A DNA stretch of 64,000 nucleotides from Pelagibius sp. Alg239-R121 (GCF_947331435.1 NZ_CAMZOF010000003.1:372001-436000), one strand, 5' to 3'. Shown: positions 1 to 9,557, numbered from the stretch's first letter. The notes: generated by a model not told the origin, from the letters alone. Program-made: numbers and translations.

Positions 1-19
1 CCCGGATCACGTAGGGCAT
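1..19 (-). CDS. 5' end of an unidentified leftward gene (partial)
   Basis: Read on the minus strand, an ATG at 19-17 opens a frame (M-P-Y-V-I-R) that runs off the left edge. An AGGAG Shine-Dalgarno-like stretch lies about 8 bases upstream (near 28-32). Only six codons are visible, so no function can be given. The gene would be divergent from the LOG-family gene and share its promoter region. Confidence 0.45.
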
Positions 20-60
20 TGAAAAACTCCTGATGACTTGGTTCAGGCTATGCTCGAGTC

Positions 61-96
61 GTTAAGTTTGAGTAAGCGTGGTTAACTTTGAGTAAG
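61..96. repeat. Two 16-bp direct repeats in a divergent promoter region
   Basis: GTTAAGTTTGAGTAAG (61-76) and GTTAACTTTGAGTAAG (81-96) differ at one base and start 20 bp apart, about two helical turns. They lie between a putative leftward gene and the LOG-family gene. Paired half-sites for a regulator on one DNA face would look like this. The binding protein is unknown. Confidence 0.5.
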
Positions 97-252
97 GGAA
101 TTTTGTATTCGGAGACGCCACATAACCAGGCGCGGGCGGCGGGATGTTGTCTTGCTCGGATTTCGATAGGTTTGATTGATAAAGTGGCGTTATCGTGAAG
201 AGCGACAGGCGTCCGACCCAGCAGGCGTCCAACTAGAAGGATAAAGGGCTTA

Positions 253-1059
253 ATGGCCGATAAAACTCCAAAGGCTTACCACGACGACAATTTCATGGGC
301 AGTCCGAACGCCCGCTCGCTCCGGATTCTTGCGGAGTACCTAGAGCCGGAGAGTCGGTTTCGCAGATATAAAATTGATGACACGATTGTGTTCTTCGGCT
401 CAGCCAGAATTAACTCGCGTGACGAAGCCGAGGCCGCCTTGGCCGAAGCCGAGAGCAGTGGCGGCGACATTGAAGCGGCACAAAAGAAGGTCGAACTCTC
501 GCATTATTACGAATCGACTCGTGAACTAGCGCGCAGATTCACCGAGTGGTCGAAATCTCTGGACGACGTCGACAAGCGCTTCGTCGTCTGCACGGGCGGC
601 GGACCGGGGATTATGGAAGCTGCCAACCGGGGCGCGTCCGAGGCGCGCGGTGTGAACGTGGGGTTAAACATCTCGCTGCCGTTCGAACAACACGAGAATC
701 CCTATGCCACCCGCGAACTGATTTTCGAGTTTCACTATTTCTTCATGCGGAAGTTCTGGTTCACCTATCTGGCCAAGGCCATGGTCGTCATGCCGGGTGG
801 TTTTGGGACGCTCGACGAGTTGTTCGAGACTTTGACTCTGATTCAAACCGATAAAATCAGAAAAAAAATGCCGATTGTTCTCTTCGGCAAGCGTTACTGG
901 GAAAATGTTATTAATTTTCAAACGCTTGTCGACTTTGGAACGATCAGCAAAGAGGATCTCGATCTTTTCCTCCTGACCGACTCGATCGACGAGGCTTACG
1001 ACTACGTCACCGGGCAGCTCGCAACTCATGCTTTGGATGTTCGGGGGCCGAGTCTTTGA
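253..1059 (+). CDS. LOG family protein (Rossmann-fold nucleotide phosphoribohydrolase-like)
   Basis: This 268-residue protein carries the two LOG-family signatures: GGGPGIMEAANRGA in the first half and PGGFGTLDELFE in the second, with the catalytic Glu of the PGGxGTxxE motif. Members hydrolyse nucleoside 5'-monophosphates (cytokinin-activating LOG enzymes, PpnN-like enzymes). The N-terminal extension of about 90 residues before the Rossmann core is typical of the longer bacterial branch once labelled lysine decarboxylase. The start is an ATG preceded by a purine-rich AAGGATAAAGGG stretch. It stands alone, well upstream of clpS. The physiological substrate cannot be fixed from sequence. Confidence 0.85.
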   Translation: MADKTPKAYHDDNFMGSPNARSLRILAEYLEPESRFRRYKIDDTIVFFGSARINSRDEAEAALAEAESSGGDIEAAQKKVELSHYYESTRELARRFTEWSKSLDDVDKRFVVCTGGGPGIMEAANRGASEARGVNVGLNISLPFEQHENPYATRELIFEFHYFFMRKFWFTYLAKAMVVMPGGFGTLDELFETLTLIQTDKIRKKMPIVLFGKRYWENVINFQTLVDFGTISKEDLDLFLLTDSIDEAYDYVTGQLATHALDVRGPSL

Positions 1060-1425
1060 GTGTTGGGGTCGCCTGGTGACTCTGAATATGCCAGGCAAGC
1101 TATTGATAAAGCAGTGACAGTTCTATCTTCCATGCAGTGGATGAACTGCGGCGCAGGTTGTCCTGCGACGGCGTGCTTGGTCATACCGTCAGATCGAGAT
1201 TACTCGCGTGAAGCGTGCCAACGTCATTGCCATACATCGGCCTTATTTGCCGGAAAAATTATTCGCGGCGTAAACCGAATGTTCAATTTGAGCGTGCTTT
1301 TTAGATTCAAGGGCTTTTCCCATGCTAATCTATCCCAATATTCTCTAGCTGAGAGGAGGGCAACAGACTTAAAATAGCCCACGGGAATTTGGGCAAGATT
1401 ATCAAGAGGGAATGCATCGAGTTCG
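1060..1425. other. Intergenic region upstream of clpS
   Basis: No convincing gene is seen in these 366 bases. A 105-codon open frame starting right after the LOG stop has an implausible composition and no family resemblance. A tiny reading frame ATG-CAT-CGA-GTT-CGA-TGA (1412-1429) ends in an ATGA overlap with the clpS start. The clpSA promoter should lie here. Confidence 0.5.
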
Positions 1426-1749
1426 ATGAGTGACGACGGGAGAAACGATAACGATACCTCGACCGGGATTGTCGTCAAAAGCAAGCCTAAGACGAAGAAA
1501 CCGGCGATGTACAAGGTTTTGATGCTGAACGACGATTACACACCAATGGAGTTTGTCGTCCATGTTCTTGAGAACCTGTTTGGTAAGACGCGCGATGAAG
1601 CGACCCGCATCATGCTGCATGTGCACCAGCGCGGCGTCGGCGTCTGCGGCATCTATAGCTATGAAGTTGCAGAAACCAAAGTCACGCAGGTCATCGACTA
1701 CGCACGGCAGAACGAACATCCGTTGCAGTGCACGCTAGAAAAGGAATAG
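1426..1749 (+). CDS. clpS: ATP-dependent Clp protease adaptor ClpS
   Basis: The 107-residue protein has the ClpS core: [17 protein letters not shown], then [14 protein letters not shown] and a C-terminal [11 protein letters not shown]. ClpS binds the N domain of ClpA and delivers N-degron substrates; the DDYTPMEFV strand/helix region forms the pocket for the N-terminal residue. A charged, flexible N-terminal tail of about 25 residues precedes the core, as is normal. clpA follows after 7 bases, the usual clpS-clpA operon. The nearest purine-rich stretch (AAGAGGG, 1404-1410) is rather far from this ATG. Confidence 0.97.
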   Translation: MSDDGRNDNDTSTGIVVKSKPKTKKPAMYKVLMLNDDYTPMEFVVHVLENLFGKTRDEATRIMLHVHQRGVGVCGIYSYEVAETKVTQVIDYARQNEHPLQCTLEKE

Positions 1750-1756
1750 TGCCCAG

Positions 1757-4078
1757 ATGCTCTCCAACAACCTAGAACAGACGCTGCATCGTGCCTTGGG
1801 CTTGGCGAATGAAAGACGTCATGAGTATGCGACGCTCGAGCATCTTTTGCTGGCCCTGACCGATGATCCCGATGCGGTTGCTGTCCTGCGTGCCTGCGGG
1901 CTCGATCTGGATAGTCTGCGTAGCGACATTCTGGATTACATCGACAACGACCTGACCAGCCTGATCACCAGCCAGCTCGGAGACGCAAAGCCGACCGCTG
2001 GCTTCCAGCGTGTGCTCCAGCGCGCGGCGATTCATGTTCAGTCCTCGGGCCGCGAAGAAGTCACCGGCGCGAATGTCCTGGTTGCGATGTTCTCGGAACG
2101 CGAAAGCCACGCCGTATACTTCCTGCAGGAGCAGGAGATGAGCCGTCTCGATGCTGTGAATTACATCAGCCACGGCATTGCCAAGGTCGAGGGTATGGAA
2201 GAAACCCGGACTGTACATGGCGCCGACGAAGACGGTGATCCGGAAAAAGTTGTGCGCAAGGGCAACGAAGCCCTGGACGCCTACTGCGTCGATCTGAACA
2301 AAAAGGCCGCTGACGGCCGGATCGATCCGCTGATCGGGCGCGCCCATGAGATCGAGCGTACGATCCAGGTGCTGTGCCGCCGAACCAAAAACAATCCGCT
2401 GTATGTCGGCGACCCCGGCGTTGGCAAGACGGCCATTGCCGAAGGTCTTGCGAAACGCATCGTGGACGAGGACGTGCCGGACGTGCTGCTGGATGCGACC
2501 ATCTACTCGCTCGACATGGGGGCGCTGCTGGCAGGGACCCGCTATCGCGGTGATTTCGAAGAACGCCTGAAGGCGGTGATTTCCGAGATCGAAGCCTTGG
2601 AAGGTGCGATCCTTTTTATCGACGAGATTCACACGGTTATCGGTGCGGGTGCCACGTCAGGCGGTGCCATGGATGCCTCGAACCTGCTGAAGCCGGCTTT
2701 GCAGAGCGGCGCGCTGCGCTGCATCGGTTCGACGACATACAAGGAATACCGAACGCACTTTGAGAAAGATCGCGCTCTGGTTCGGCGTTTCCAGAAAGTC
2801 GACGTCAACGAGCCCAGCGTCGAGGATGCGGTCAAGATCCTGCGCGGCCTGAAGCCTTATTACGAAGAACACCACAAGGTCCGTTACACCAGCGAGGCTC
2901 TGCGCTCGGCCGTCGAACTTTCTGCGCGCTACATCGGCGACCGGAAGCTGCCGGATAAAGCCATCGACGTCATAGATGAGGTTGGCGCGTCGCAGATGTT
3001 GCTGCCTGAATCCAAGCGCAAGAAAACGCTCGGCGTAAAGGATGTCGAGGCCGTGGTGGCCAAGATCGCCCGGATTCCGCCGAAGTCGGTTTCCAAGGAC
3101 GATACGGCGGCGTTGCAGAACCTTGAGCGTGATCTGAAGACCATGGTCTTCGGACAGGACGAGGCGATTCTCGCGCTCTCGGCAGCGATCAAACTGGCCC
3201 GCGCCGGTTTGCGTGATGCCGAGAAGCCGATCGGCAGTTACCTTTTCTCCGGTCCGACCGGCGTCGGTAAGACCGAAGTGGCAAAACAACTTGCCCGCTC
3301 GCTTGGCGTCGAGATGAAACGCTTCGACATGTCCGAGTACATGGAACGGCATTCGATCTCCCGCTTGATCGGCGCGCCTCCGGGCTATGTCGGTTTCGAC
3401 CAGGGCGGTCTTTTGACCGATGCCATCGATCAGCATCCTCATTGCGTACTGCTGCTCGACGAAATTGAAAAGGCCCATCCGGATCTCTTCAATATCCTGT
3501 TGCAGGTGATGGATTACGGCAAGCTGACCGACCACAACGGCAAGTCGGTCGATTTCCGGAACGTCATCATCATCATGACCACCAATGCCGGTGCGTCCGA
3601 CATGGCGAAACCCGCGATGGGCTTCGGCCGCGAAGCGCGGGTTGGCGAAGACCAGGAAGCGATCAATCGCTTCTTCACCCCGGAATTTCGGAACCGGCTG
3701 GATTCGACCATCAGCTTTAAGAATCTGTCGCCAGATGTGATGGTCCGTGTCGTCGACAAGTTTGTCATCGAGTTGGAAGCTCAGCTTGCAGATCGTAATG
3801 TCGCGATCGATCTGAGCGACACCGCCCGCGAATGGCTGGCCAAGATCGGGTATGATCCTCTTTATGGTGCGCGTCCGTTGGCGCGGGTGATCCAAGAGCA
3901 GATCAAGAAGGCTTTGGCCGAAGAGCTGCTGTTCGGCAAGCTCAACAAGGGTGGTCACGTGCGTGTCGACGTTAAGGACAACGCCCCGGTCTTCTCCTAT
4001 CCGAAACCCAAGACCGAAGCTAAAAAGGCGTCGGCCAAGAAGCGCAAGCCAAAGGCGAAACCTGAAGCGGTTTCCTGA
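1757..4078 (+). CDS. clpA: ATP-dependent Clp protease ATP-binding subunit ClpA
   Basis: This 773-residue AAA+ unfoldase pairs with ClpP and ClpS. It has an N-terminal double Clp-N repeat (about 1-145), a first AAA module with Walker A GDPGVGKT (218-225) and Walker [11 protein letters not shown], and a second module with Walker A GPTGVGKT (499-506) and Walker [12 protein letters not shown]. The pore loop [13 protein letters not shown] is present. In the segment that carries the ClpP-docking tripeptide of E. coli ClpA, this protein has MGF, just before the [12 protein letters not shown] motif. There is no ClpB-type coiled-coil middle domain. The C-terminus carries a Lys/Ala-rich tail. A rho-independent terminator follows. 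Confidence 0.97.
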   Translation: MLSNNLEQTLHRALGLANERRHEYATLEHLLLALTDDPDAVAVLRACGLDLDSLRSDILDYIDNDLTSLITSQLGDAKPTAGFQRVLQRAAIHVQSSGREEVTGANVLVAMFSERESHAVYFLQEQEMSRLDAVNYISHGIAKVEGMEETRTVHGADEDGDPEKVVRKGNEALDAYCVDLNKKAADGRIDPLIGRAHEIERTIQVLCRRTKNNPLYVGDPGVGKTAIAEGLAKRIVDEDVPDVLLDATIYSLDMGALLAGTRYRGDFEERLKAVISEIEALEGAILFIDEIHTVIGAGATSGGAMDASNLLKPALQSGALRCIGSTTYKEYRTHFEKDRALVRRFQKVDVNEPSVEDAVKILRGLKPYYEEHHKVRYTSEALRSAVELSARYIGDRKLPDKAIDVIDEVGASQMLLPESKRKKTLGVKDVEAVVAKIARIPPKSVSKDDTAALQNLERDLKTMVFGQDEAILALSAAIKLARAGLRDAEKPIGSYLFSGPTGVGKTEVAKQLARSLGVEMKRFDMSEYMERHSISRLIGAPPGYVGFDQGGLLTDAIDQHPHCVLLLDEIEKAHPDLFNILLQVMDYGKLTDHNGKSVDFRNVIIIMTTNAGASDMAKPAMGFGREARVGEDQEAINRFFTPEFRNRLDSTISFKNLSPDVMVRVVDKFVIELEAQLADRNVAIDLSDTAREWLAKIGYDPLYGARPLARVIQEQIKKALAEELLFGKLNKGGHVRVDVKDNAPVFSYPKPKTEAKKASAKKRKPKAKPEAVS

Positions 4079-4101
4079 CGTCGTTTCTACACTGCGATCA
4101 T

Positions 4102-4142
4102 AAAAAGCTGTCACTCCTCTGGAGCGGCAGCTTTTTCTTTTT
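4102..4142 (+). terminator. Rho-independent terminator of clpSA
   Basis: AAAAAGCTG (4102-4110) pairs with CAGCTTTTT (4128-4136), with an inner CTCC/GGAG stem, followed by a T-rich run up to 4142. It starts 24 bases after the clpA stop. Confidence 0.9.
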
Positions 4143-4303
4143 TATGGCTCGACGGAGCCGGTCTGCTTTTAACGGGTGGCGGAGAGCGCTGGGCAGAGAG
4201 TTCGTAACAGAAATTTTTTACATCGAAGCACGGCCGAGATTGTATAGAATGCCGAAACTTTGCGCTCTACAGGCGGCCTCATTCCCAATAAAAATGCGCG
4301 TTG

Positions 4304-5542
4304 ATGTCACAGTTCGATTCCCTCCAACTTTCCGGTCTTTCGCACACCATCGTTCTTGGGAAACGATCAGACTTTGCCGGACTTCCTCAGCGCGTAAAGA
4401 TCCTTGATCGGAGTGAGCTCGCCAATACGCTCAGGTCCTTCACATCACCGAATTCGGCCGATCTGCCGCGGTTGATGCAGTTCTATCGCCGGATTTCCTT
4501 GAGTCCGCAAATGCCTGAAGGCAGGGATATCGCCGATCTCTTGGCTGCGGCACTTTTGGCCAGCGGTTATTGCGGCATCAAGATCAGGAAGGGCGTCGAA
4601 GGGCCGTCCCTGCCGGTCGAACGAGCGGGGGAAATCAAGCCGATCGGAGCCACGAGCTTTCCTTCTGCCAGCTCCGAAGATAAGTACGGACGGGTTCTGG
4701 AAATGGTGCCCCAGTACTTACCTGGCGAGATGAAAGGGGCTTTTGCCGAACTGGTTACGCCTGAGGCGATTGGCATGACGGTCGCAATCCTCGTGGTTTG
4801 GGCAGGTTCCCACGCGGTCGGCGTCGGCTTTGCTATTGACGTGCTTCTGCTGGCGATCGGTTTTGCCATGGTGGGCTGGTCGATATTCGGTGCGGTCGGG
4901 GACGTACTCGAATTCTTTGAGATTATGGAAAATGCACGCGGCGATGCCGACCTGAACCGGGCCGCGCGGAAACTGGCGAGCGCTATCGCCGCGCTCGGTG
5001 TCGGTACTTTCATCGCGCTCCTCACGCGCGGCGCCGGTCGAATTACGGCGGCGCGAAAGGCCAATGTTCCCCGGAAATCAAGCGGCAGCTCTGCGGCTGC
5101 ATCCGACTCACAAATCGCCAAGTACAAGCCTAAGACCGAGGATTCGAAACCTCGCAAGACACGGCGCGCTGAACCGGCTCCCTCTGCCGCCGTAGCAGAT
5201 AAAACAAGCGATGCCGCTGCAAAGGGCGTAGATTACTCACGCCCATCAGGTTACAGAAAAGGAGTGAGGGATAAGGTCTGGGATGATGCTGTGGAACCGT
5301 CAACCGGACGAGTCCGTGATCCCGCAACCGGACGGTTTATGAGCAAAGACAAACCGTGGGACATGGGGCACAAACCTGGTCACGAATTTAAAAAGCACAA
5401 ACAGAGCGCTCAAGACAGAGGGATAAGTCGGGAAACCTTTCTGGATGAACACAATACGCCGTCAAGCTATAGACCCGAACTTCCCAGCTCGAACCGCAGC
5501 CACCGAGGCGAAGACAAAACCGGTAGTTACTTTGGCCCCTAA
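4304..5542 (+). CDS. Polymorphic toxin with C-terminal GH-E (HNH/endonuclease VII superfamily) nuclease domain
   Basis: The 412-residue protein ends in a domain (about 310-405) matching the GH-E toxin family: YRKGVRDKVWDDA, then PWDMGHKPGHEFKKH with G355-H356 and G359-H360-E361, then SRETFLDEHN and RPELPSSNRSHRGE. GH-E domains are predicted metal-dependent nucleases found as C-terminal tips of polymorphic toxins. The middle holds a hydrophobic segment (about 155-205) and a shorter one (224-241), then a Ser/Lys/Ala-rich linker (245-305). The first 150 residues are not recognised. ATG at 4304 is preferred over the TTG three bases earlier; no clear ribosome binding site is seen. The next gene encodes the likely immunity protein. 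No secretion genes are in the window, so the delivery route is unknown. Confidence 0.85.
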   Translation: MSQFDSLQLSGLSHTIVLGKRSDFAGLPQRVKILDRSELANTLRSFTSPNSADLPRLMQFYRRISLSPQMPEGRDIADLLAAALLASGYCGIKIRKGVEGPSLPVERAGEIKPIGATSFPSASSEDKYGRVLEMVPQYLPGEMKGAFAELVTPEAIGMTVAILVVWAGSHAVGVGFAIDVLLLAIGFAMVGWSIFGAVGDVLEFFEIMENARGDADLNRAARKLASAIAALGVGTFIALLTRGAGRITAARKANVPRKSSGSSAAASDSQIAKYKPKTEDSKPRKTRRAEPAPSAAVADKTSDAAAKGVDYSRPSGYRKGVRDKVWDDAVEPSTGRVRDPATGRFMSKDKPWDMGHKPGHEFKKHKQSAQDRGISRETFLDEHNTPSSYRPELPSSNRSHRGEDKTGSYFGP

Positions 5543-5564
5543 AACAATATTTTAGAGTTTCGAA

Positions 5565-6146
5565 ATGTCACAAATATCCAATGAAAATAAGACGATTGCT
5601 AAGACGGCGGCGGGTGTTTTTGGCGGTCAGCCAAAAGTCATTGGCTTCTGGGATGCCGACGACAAAAACAGCGTAGATCTTCTAATTTGTGAAGGGCGGC
5701 CTCAAAAGGGAGTAAACTCCTACTCCACTATCGGTTTGTCTGATGCCCCAATATTTGAGGATGGCCGTGAAGTTGGAGTGCGCGTCGAATTTGTCGGTGC
5801 CTGCGCTAGCTCTTGCGAGGAATTCGAGAATATTCTGACGACAGCGGCTTTTTGTATCATCAACTCACAGTGGTTTTGCTCTCCAGGAACCATTTTCCCC
5901 GACATCGTGTCGATGTACGAATGTTCGTCAACGATGCAGCACTTGATGTTTGTTCCTCCGTTTTTGTGGGATGAAGAACTGAAATCCCTGGAGTTCGATT
6001 CAAAGACAGTGGCATGGCTAATGGCCGTTCCGATCTCTGATGCGGAGTATCGCTACGCCGTGTCTGAGGGGCCAGATAAGTTGGAAGATCTGTTCGAGCA
6101 AAATCAGATCGACATTTTTAACATCAATCGGCCATCGGTGGTTTAG
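5565..6146 (+). CDS. SUFU-family immunity protein for the upstream GH-E toxin
   Basis: This 193-residue protein looks like the bacterial Suppressor-of-fused (SUFU) family: a central INSQWFCSPGTIFPDIVSMY segment, then MQHLMFVPPFLWDE and a closing AWLMAVPISDAEYRYA. SUFU-like proteins are known immunity partners of polymorphic toxins, including GH-E and other HNH types. It starts 22 bases after the toxin stop, so the two are probably co-transcribed. Its coding sequence is visibly more AT-rich than the neighbours, as often seen for transferred toxin-immunity cargo. It would act in the cytoplasm by binding and blocking the nuclease domain. Confidence 0.83.
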   Translation: MSQISNENKTIAKTAAGVFGGQPKVIGFWDADDKNSVDLLICEGRPQKGVNSYSTIGLSDAPIFEDGREVGVRVEFVGACASSCEEFENILTTAAFCIINSQWFCSPGTIFPDIVSMYECSSTMQHLMFVPPFLWDEELKSLEFDSKTVAWLMAVPISDAEYRYAVSEGPDKLEDLFEQNQIDIFNINRPSVV

Positions 6147-6154
6147 GCGAAAAG

Positions 6155-7309
6155 TCACTCACGCCTGAACGGACTGTAGTCCCCAAGCGCCTCAATATCC
6201 CGCCTCACTGACGTGCCCTCCCTCACCAGGAAGTCCGCAATCGCTTCGTTAAAGCCGGCGTCGCGGATCCAGTGTGCGCTGTAGGTTTCGACCGGCAGGT
6301 AGCCGCGCTGGATCTTATGCTCGCCCTGAGCACCGGCCTCGACGAATTTCAGGCCGTGCTGGATGGCATAGTCGATGGCTTGGTAATAGCAGGCCTCGAA
6401 GTGCAGGAAGCGGTAGTTGCCGTGGCAGCCCCAGTTACGGCCGTAAAGGGTATCGCCGCTTTTCAGGTTCAGGGCACCTGCGACGACTTCGCCCTCGTCC
6501 TCGGCGACCATGAGCACTACATTGTCGGCGAGGCTGGCGCCAATGCGGTCGAAGAATTCACGGGTCAGGTAGGCTTGACCCCACTTCTTGTCGCTGGTGG
6601 CGAGATAGAAGCTGTAGAACCTGTCCCAATGTAGGGCCGTAATTTCGTCGCCTGTCAGCGCCTTCAGGACGATGCCGCTTTCGGCTACCTTGCGGCGCTC
6701 CTTTTTGATCGACTTGCGTTTGCGCGACACCAGATCGGCGAGGAAGTCGTCGAAGCTGCCGTAGCCGCGGTTCTGCCAATGATACTGCAGGCCGATGCGC
6801 TTCAGCAGACCGGCGTCGCCGAGCTGTTCCCACTGTTCCCGGTTCGGGAAAGTTATATGCAGGGACGAGACGTTGTGACGGCGTCCTAGCTCCAGCATTC
6901 CGGCAATCAGGGCGTTGCGGATGCCGTCCTGCTCACAATCCGGCCGCAGCAGCAGGCGCGGGCCGGTCGCCGGTGTAAAGGGGACGCAGACCTGCAGCTT
7001 CGGATAATAAGATCCGCCGGCGCGGTGGTAGGCGTCGGCCCAGCCCCAGTCGAAAATATACTCGCCGTAGGAATGGCTTTTGAGGTAGAGCGGCACAGCG
7101 CCTGCCAAACGCCCGCTTTCGTCCGTGATGGTGAGGTGTTGCGGCTGCCAGCCGGTTTCTGCGCAGGCGGAGCCGCTTTCCTCCAGCGCGTTGAGAAAGG
7201 CGTGGCTGACGAAGGGATTGTCGCCTGCGCAGGCATCCCACTGTGCCCAGGGAACGTCGGCGATCCGGGCATGGACCGCGATGGCTACTCTATCGCTTCC
7301 GTCGGGCAA
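6155..7309 (-). CDS. GNAT/FemAB-like acyltransferase (DUF482, COG3146 family)
   Basis: The 384-residue protein matches the DUF482 family: an N-terminal WDACAGDNPFVSHAFLNALE segment, then LTITDESGRLAGAVPLYLKSHSYGEYIFDW, and a C-terminal GRNWGC...FLHFEACYYQAIDYAI...FVEAGAQGEHK. Members are annotated as peptidoglycan-related GNAT acyltransferases by fold, and their substrates are not established. The only good start is TTG at 7309, with a CAGGAA ribosome-binding sequence about 8 bases upstream. It converges with the immunity gene (8 bases apart) and diverges from the periplasmic protein gene. Confidence 0.85.
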   Translation of the reverse strand: MPDGSDRVAIAVHARIADVPWAQWDACAGDNPFVSHAFLNALEESGSACAETGWQPQHLTITDESGRLAGAVPLYLKSHSYGEYIFDWGWADAYHRAGGSYYPKLQVCVPFTPATGPRLLLRPDCEQDGIRNALIAGMLELGRRHNVSSLHITFPNREQWEQLGDAGLLKRIGLQYHWQNRGYGSFDDFLADLVSRKRKSIKKERRKVAESGIVLKALTGDEITALHWDRFYSFYLATSDKKWGQAYLTREFFDRIGASLADNVVLMVAEDEGEVVAGALNLKSGDTLYGRNWGCHGNYRFLHFEACYYQAIDYAIQHGLKFVEAGAQGEHKIQRGYLPVETYSAHWIRDAGFNEAIADFLVREGTSVRRDIEALGDYSPFRRE

Positions 7310-7474
7310 GGCGGGTTCCTGCTGTTATCAACTGTTCCGTCATAAGAGATGGCAGCTTATCGCAAGCCATTTGTCGATTGCACTTGAAGATATGACGCTT
7401 ATGAACATGGTGTTGCCACAGTTTTTTGAACAGATGCCCATCAATTGATTCCTGAAGCACGATCAAGAAATATC

Positions 7475-8098
7475 ATGATTCAATATTTGTATAGACAACT
7501 TCTGCGTTCTGCCTTGCCACTCGCTTTTTTCCTGATGGGGGTTTCCTGGGGGGTGAATGCAGCAGAGATTCCGCAGCGTCAGGCATCATATTCCGCCGAT
7601 GCGGTTCTGCAGATCAATCAACGCCGGATAGCTTCCAAGGTTTACCATCATGAAGGCAGGGAACGGCGGGAATTCCAATTCGGCGGAATGCCGCAGGTCT
7701 TGATCCTACAGCCGGAACTCAATCGCGTCGTGTATCTTCTGCCCCTGATCAGCATCGGCATGGAGTTGCAGCTCGAAGAGGGCGAATCCCTGCCGAATCT
7801 GGCTCATTTTGCGTCATTGAAACCAAAGACGCTGGGCCGTGAGACGGTCAACGGTGTGGCCGCGACGAAGTATGATGTCGAACGGCTCAAGGCAAAGGAG
7901 CCTTATACCCTGACGCTTTGGCTGACCGACGACGGCATTCCGGTGCAGGCCGAAGCCTCGGATACGCGCGGAGACTACCGTCTGATTCAGACGAACATTC
8001 GGCGCGGCGCACAAGACACAGCGCTCTTCGAAGTACCTGATGGTGTCAAGCTGGCGCCGGTGGACGCCGCGACCCTGCGGGGCCTGTTCGGCGGATAG
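7475..8098 (+). CDS. Secreted/periplasmic protein, DUF4412-like (LolA-type fold candidate)
   Basis: From ATG 7475 the 207-residue product starts with a signal peptide (basic MIQYLYRQLLR, hydrophobic LPLAFFLMGVSWG, cleavage likely after VNA-A). The mature part alternates short beta-strand-like segments such as SADAVLQIN, RREFQFGG and TLTLWLTDDGIPVQAEA, resembling the DUF4412/LolA-LppX-like periplasmic beta proteins. A TTG 30 bases upstream is in frame but would put residues before the basic n-region. It ends 3 bases before the convergent glutamine-synthetase-like gene. Specific role unknown. Confidence 0.7.
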   Translation: MIQYLYRQLLRSALPLAFFLMGVSWGVNAAEIPQRQASYSADAVLQINQRRIASKVYHHEGRERREFQFGGMPQVLILQPELNRVVYLLPLISIGMELQLEEGESLPNLAHFASLKPKTLGRETVNGVAATKYDVERLKAKEPYTLTLWLTDDGIPVQAEASDTRGDYRLIQTNIRRGAQDTALFEVPDGVKLAPVDAATLRGLFGG

Positions 8099-8101
8099 CG
8101 C

Positions 8102-9487
8102 TCAATCCGCCTGAAGATACCAGTCGTATTCGACCCGGCTGATATGGCTCTCGAAACGGTCGAGTTCTGCCTGCTTGCAGGCAATGTAGGCATTTAGATA
8201 GTCATGGCCGAAGTAGTCACCGAGCAACGGGGTTTCGCCGAGACGGTCTAGTGCCCGCCGTGGCCGGAAGGGCAGGTCGGGGTCATAGGCATGGCCTGTA
8301 TTGCCTTCTCCCGGTGAACCGGGGTCGCATTCATTTGTCAGGCCGTAATGAATGCCCGCCAAGGCGGATGCCAGAGTCAAATAGGGATTGGCATCCGCAC
8401 CGGCCATGCGGTGCTCGATGCGCCGGGCAGCACCCTCGCCAAGCGGGATCCGGAGCGCCACAGATCGGTTTTCGTAACCCCAGCAACGACGGATCGGCAC
8501 AAAGATGTCGGGCACATATCGCCGGAAGGAGTTGACGTTCGGGGCGATGAAGGCCATCGCCTCCGGCAGTGTTTCGAGTATGCCGCCGATTGCGTGCTTC
8601 AGGCGCGGGCTGGCCGGGGTGTCTTTGCCACCATCGAAGATATTCCGGCCCTGATCGTCCAGCAGCGAGATGTGCATATGCAGGCCGCTGCCTGCCGTGT
8701 CCAGGAATGGCTTGGCCATGAAGCTGGCCTGGAAACCATGTTTGCGGGCCACGCCCTTGACGGTGCGCTTAAAAAATATGCAGTGGTCTGCAGCCTTCAT
8801 GGCATCGTCGAGATGATGCAGGTTGATCTCGAATTGACCGGGTGCATATTCCGATGTGATCGCGCCGGTGGCGATACCCTGCACCTCGCAGGACTTGCCG
8901 ATTTCTTCGATAACACTTGCGAAGCCGTCCAGTGCGTCCATACCGTAGACTTGGGTGCCGTTGTCGCGCTGTCCCGTAAGGGGTGAGACCGGCGGTTGCG
9001 GAACGCCGCCTTCGCCGCGCTGCCGGTCGAACAGGTAGAACTCGAGCTCGAAGGCGACCACGGGCCTCAGGCCCAGCGCCTTGATGCGTTCGAGCACCGA
9101 CAGCAGGATGTTACGGGGCTCGAATGGGTAGGGGCTGCCATCGGCCTCGCTGAGGGTAATGAGCGCCTGCGCGCTTGGTTGTGCCGCCCAGGGGACCGGT
9201 AGAAGCGTGCCCGGCACGATCTTCGCGACCCGGTCCGGATCACCGTCGGAAAACCCGAGGCCTGCAGGATCATGGCTCTGCCCGAGCGTATCGAGCATGA
9301 AGACGGACGCTGGAAAGGCGAGACCGTCGCTCGTAACCTTCCCGAACTCAGACATGGGATACCGTTTCCCGCGGATTACACCTGAAAGGTCAGGGAAGAT
9401 CGCGTCAAGGCTCCGCGTTTCCGGGTGCTGGGTGAGGAATTCCGCCGCTTCGGGCGTCAAATTTGTCGTTGTATCTGGCATAATCAC
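8102..9487 (-). CDS. Glutamine synthetase family protein (PuuA-like gamma-glutamyl-amine ligase)
   Basis: The 461-residue protein has the glutamine synthetase beta-grasp and catalytic domains: VVAFELEFYLFD (metal-binding Glu), EYAPGQFEINLHH, GSGLHMHISLLD (HxH metal/ATP region) and NRSVALRIP. The N-terminus (LDAIFPDLSGVIRGKRYP) is that of the PuuA/GlnA3-like branch, which joins glutamate to polyamines or other amines rather than ammonia. A housekeeping GlnA would normally have the adenylylation loop, which I do not see. A RidA-family gene lies just upstream on the same strand (70-base gap). The amine substrate is unknown; a polyamine would fit the putrescine importer at 52.8-57.1 kb. Confidence 0.85.
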   Translation of the reverse strand: MIMPDTTTNLTPEAAEFLTQHPETRSLDAIFPDLSGVIRGKRYPMSEFGKVTSDGLAFPASVFMLDTLGQSHDPAGLGFSDGDPDRVAKIVPGTLLPVPWAAQPSAQALITLSEADGSPYPFEPRNILLSVLERIKALGLRPVVAFELEFYLFDRQRGEGGVPQPPVSPLTGQRDNGTQVYGMDALDGFASVIEEIGKSCEVQGIATGAITSEYAPGQFEINLHHLDDAMKAADHCIFFKRTVKGVARKHGFQASFMAKPFLDTAGSGLHMHISLLDDQGRNIFDGGKDTPASPRLKHAIGGILETLPEAMAFIAPNVNSFRRYVPDIFVPIRRCWGYENRSVALRIPLGEGAARRIEHRMAGADANPYLTLASALAGIHYGLTNECDPGSPGEGNTGHAYDPDLPFRPRRALDRLGETPLLGDYFGHDYLNAYIACKQAELDRFESHISRVEYDWYLQAD

Positions 9488-9557
9488 TATTCAGCCGCGC
9501 GGGCACGTCCGGGTCAAGGCCGTCTGTGCCCGCGCAACCGATCGCATGTGGAGGCGT

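Noticed and set aside
1060-1377. 105-codon frame after the LOG gene
   Set aside because: Low-plausibility composition, no ribosome-binding site and no known family.
2657-4114. 485-codon leftward open frame antisense to clpA
   Set aside because: Same reason: fully inside clpA, repetitive composition and no recognisable domain.
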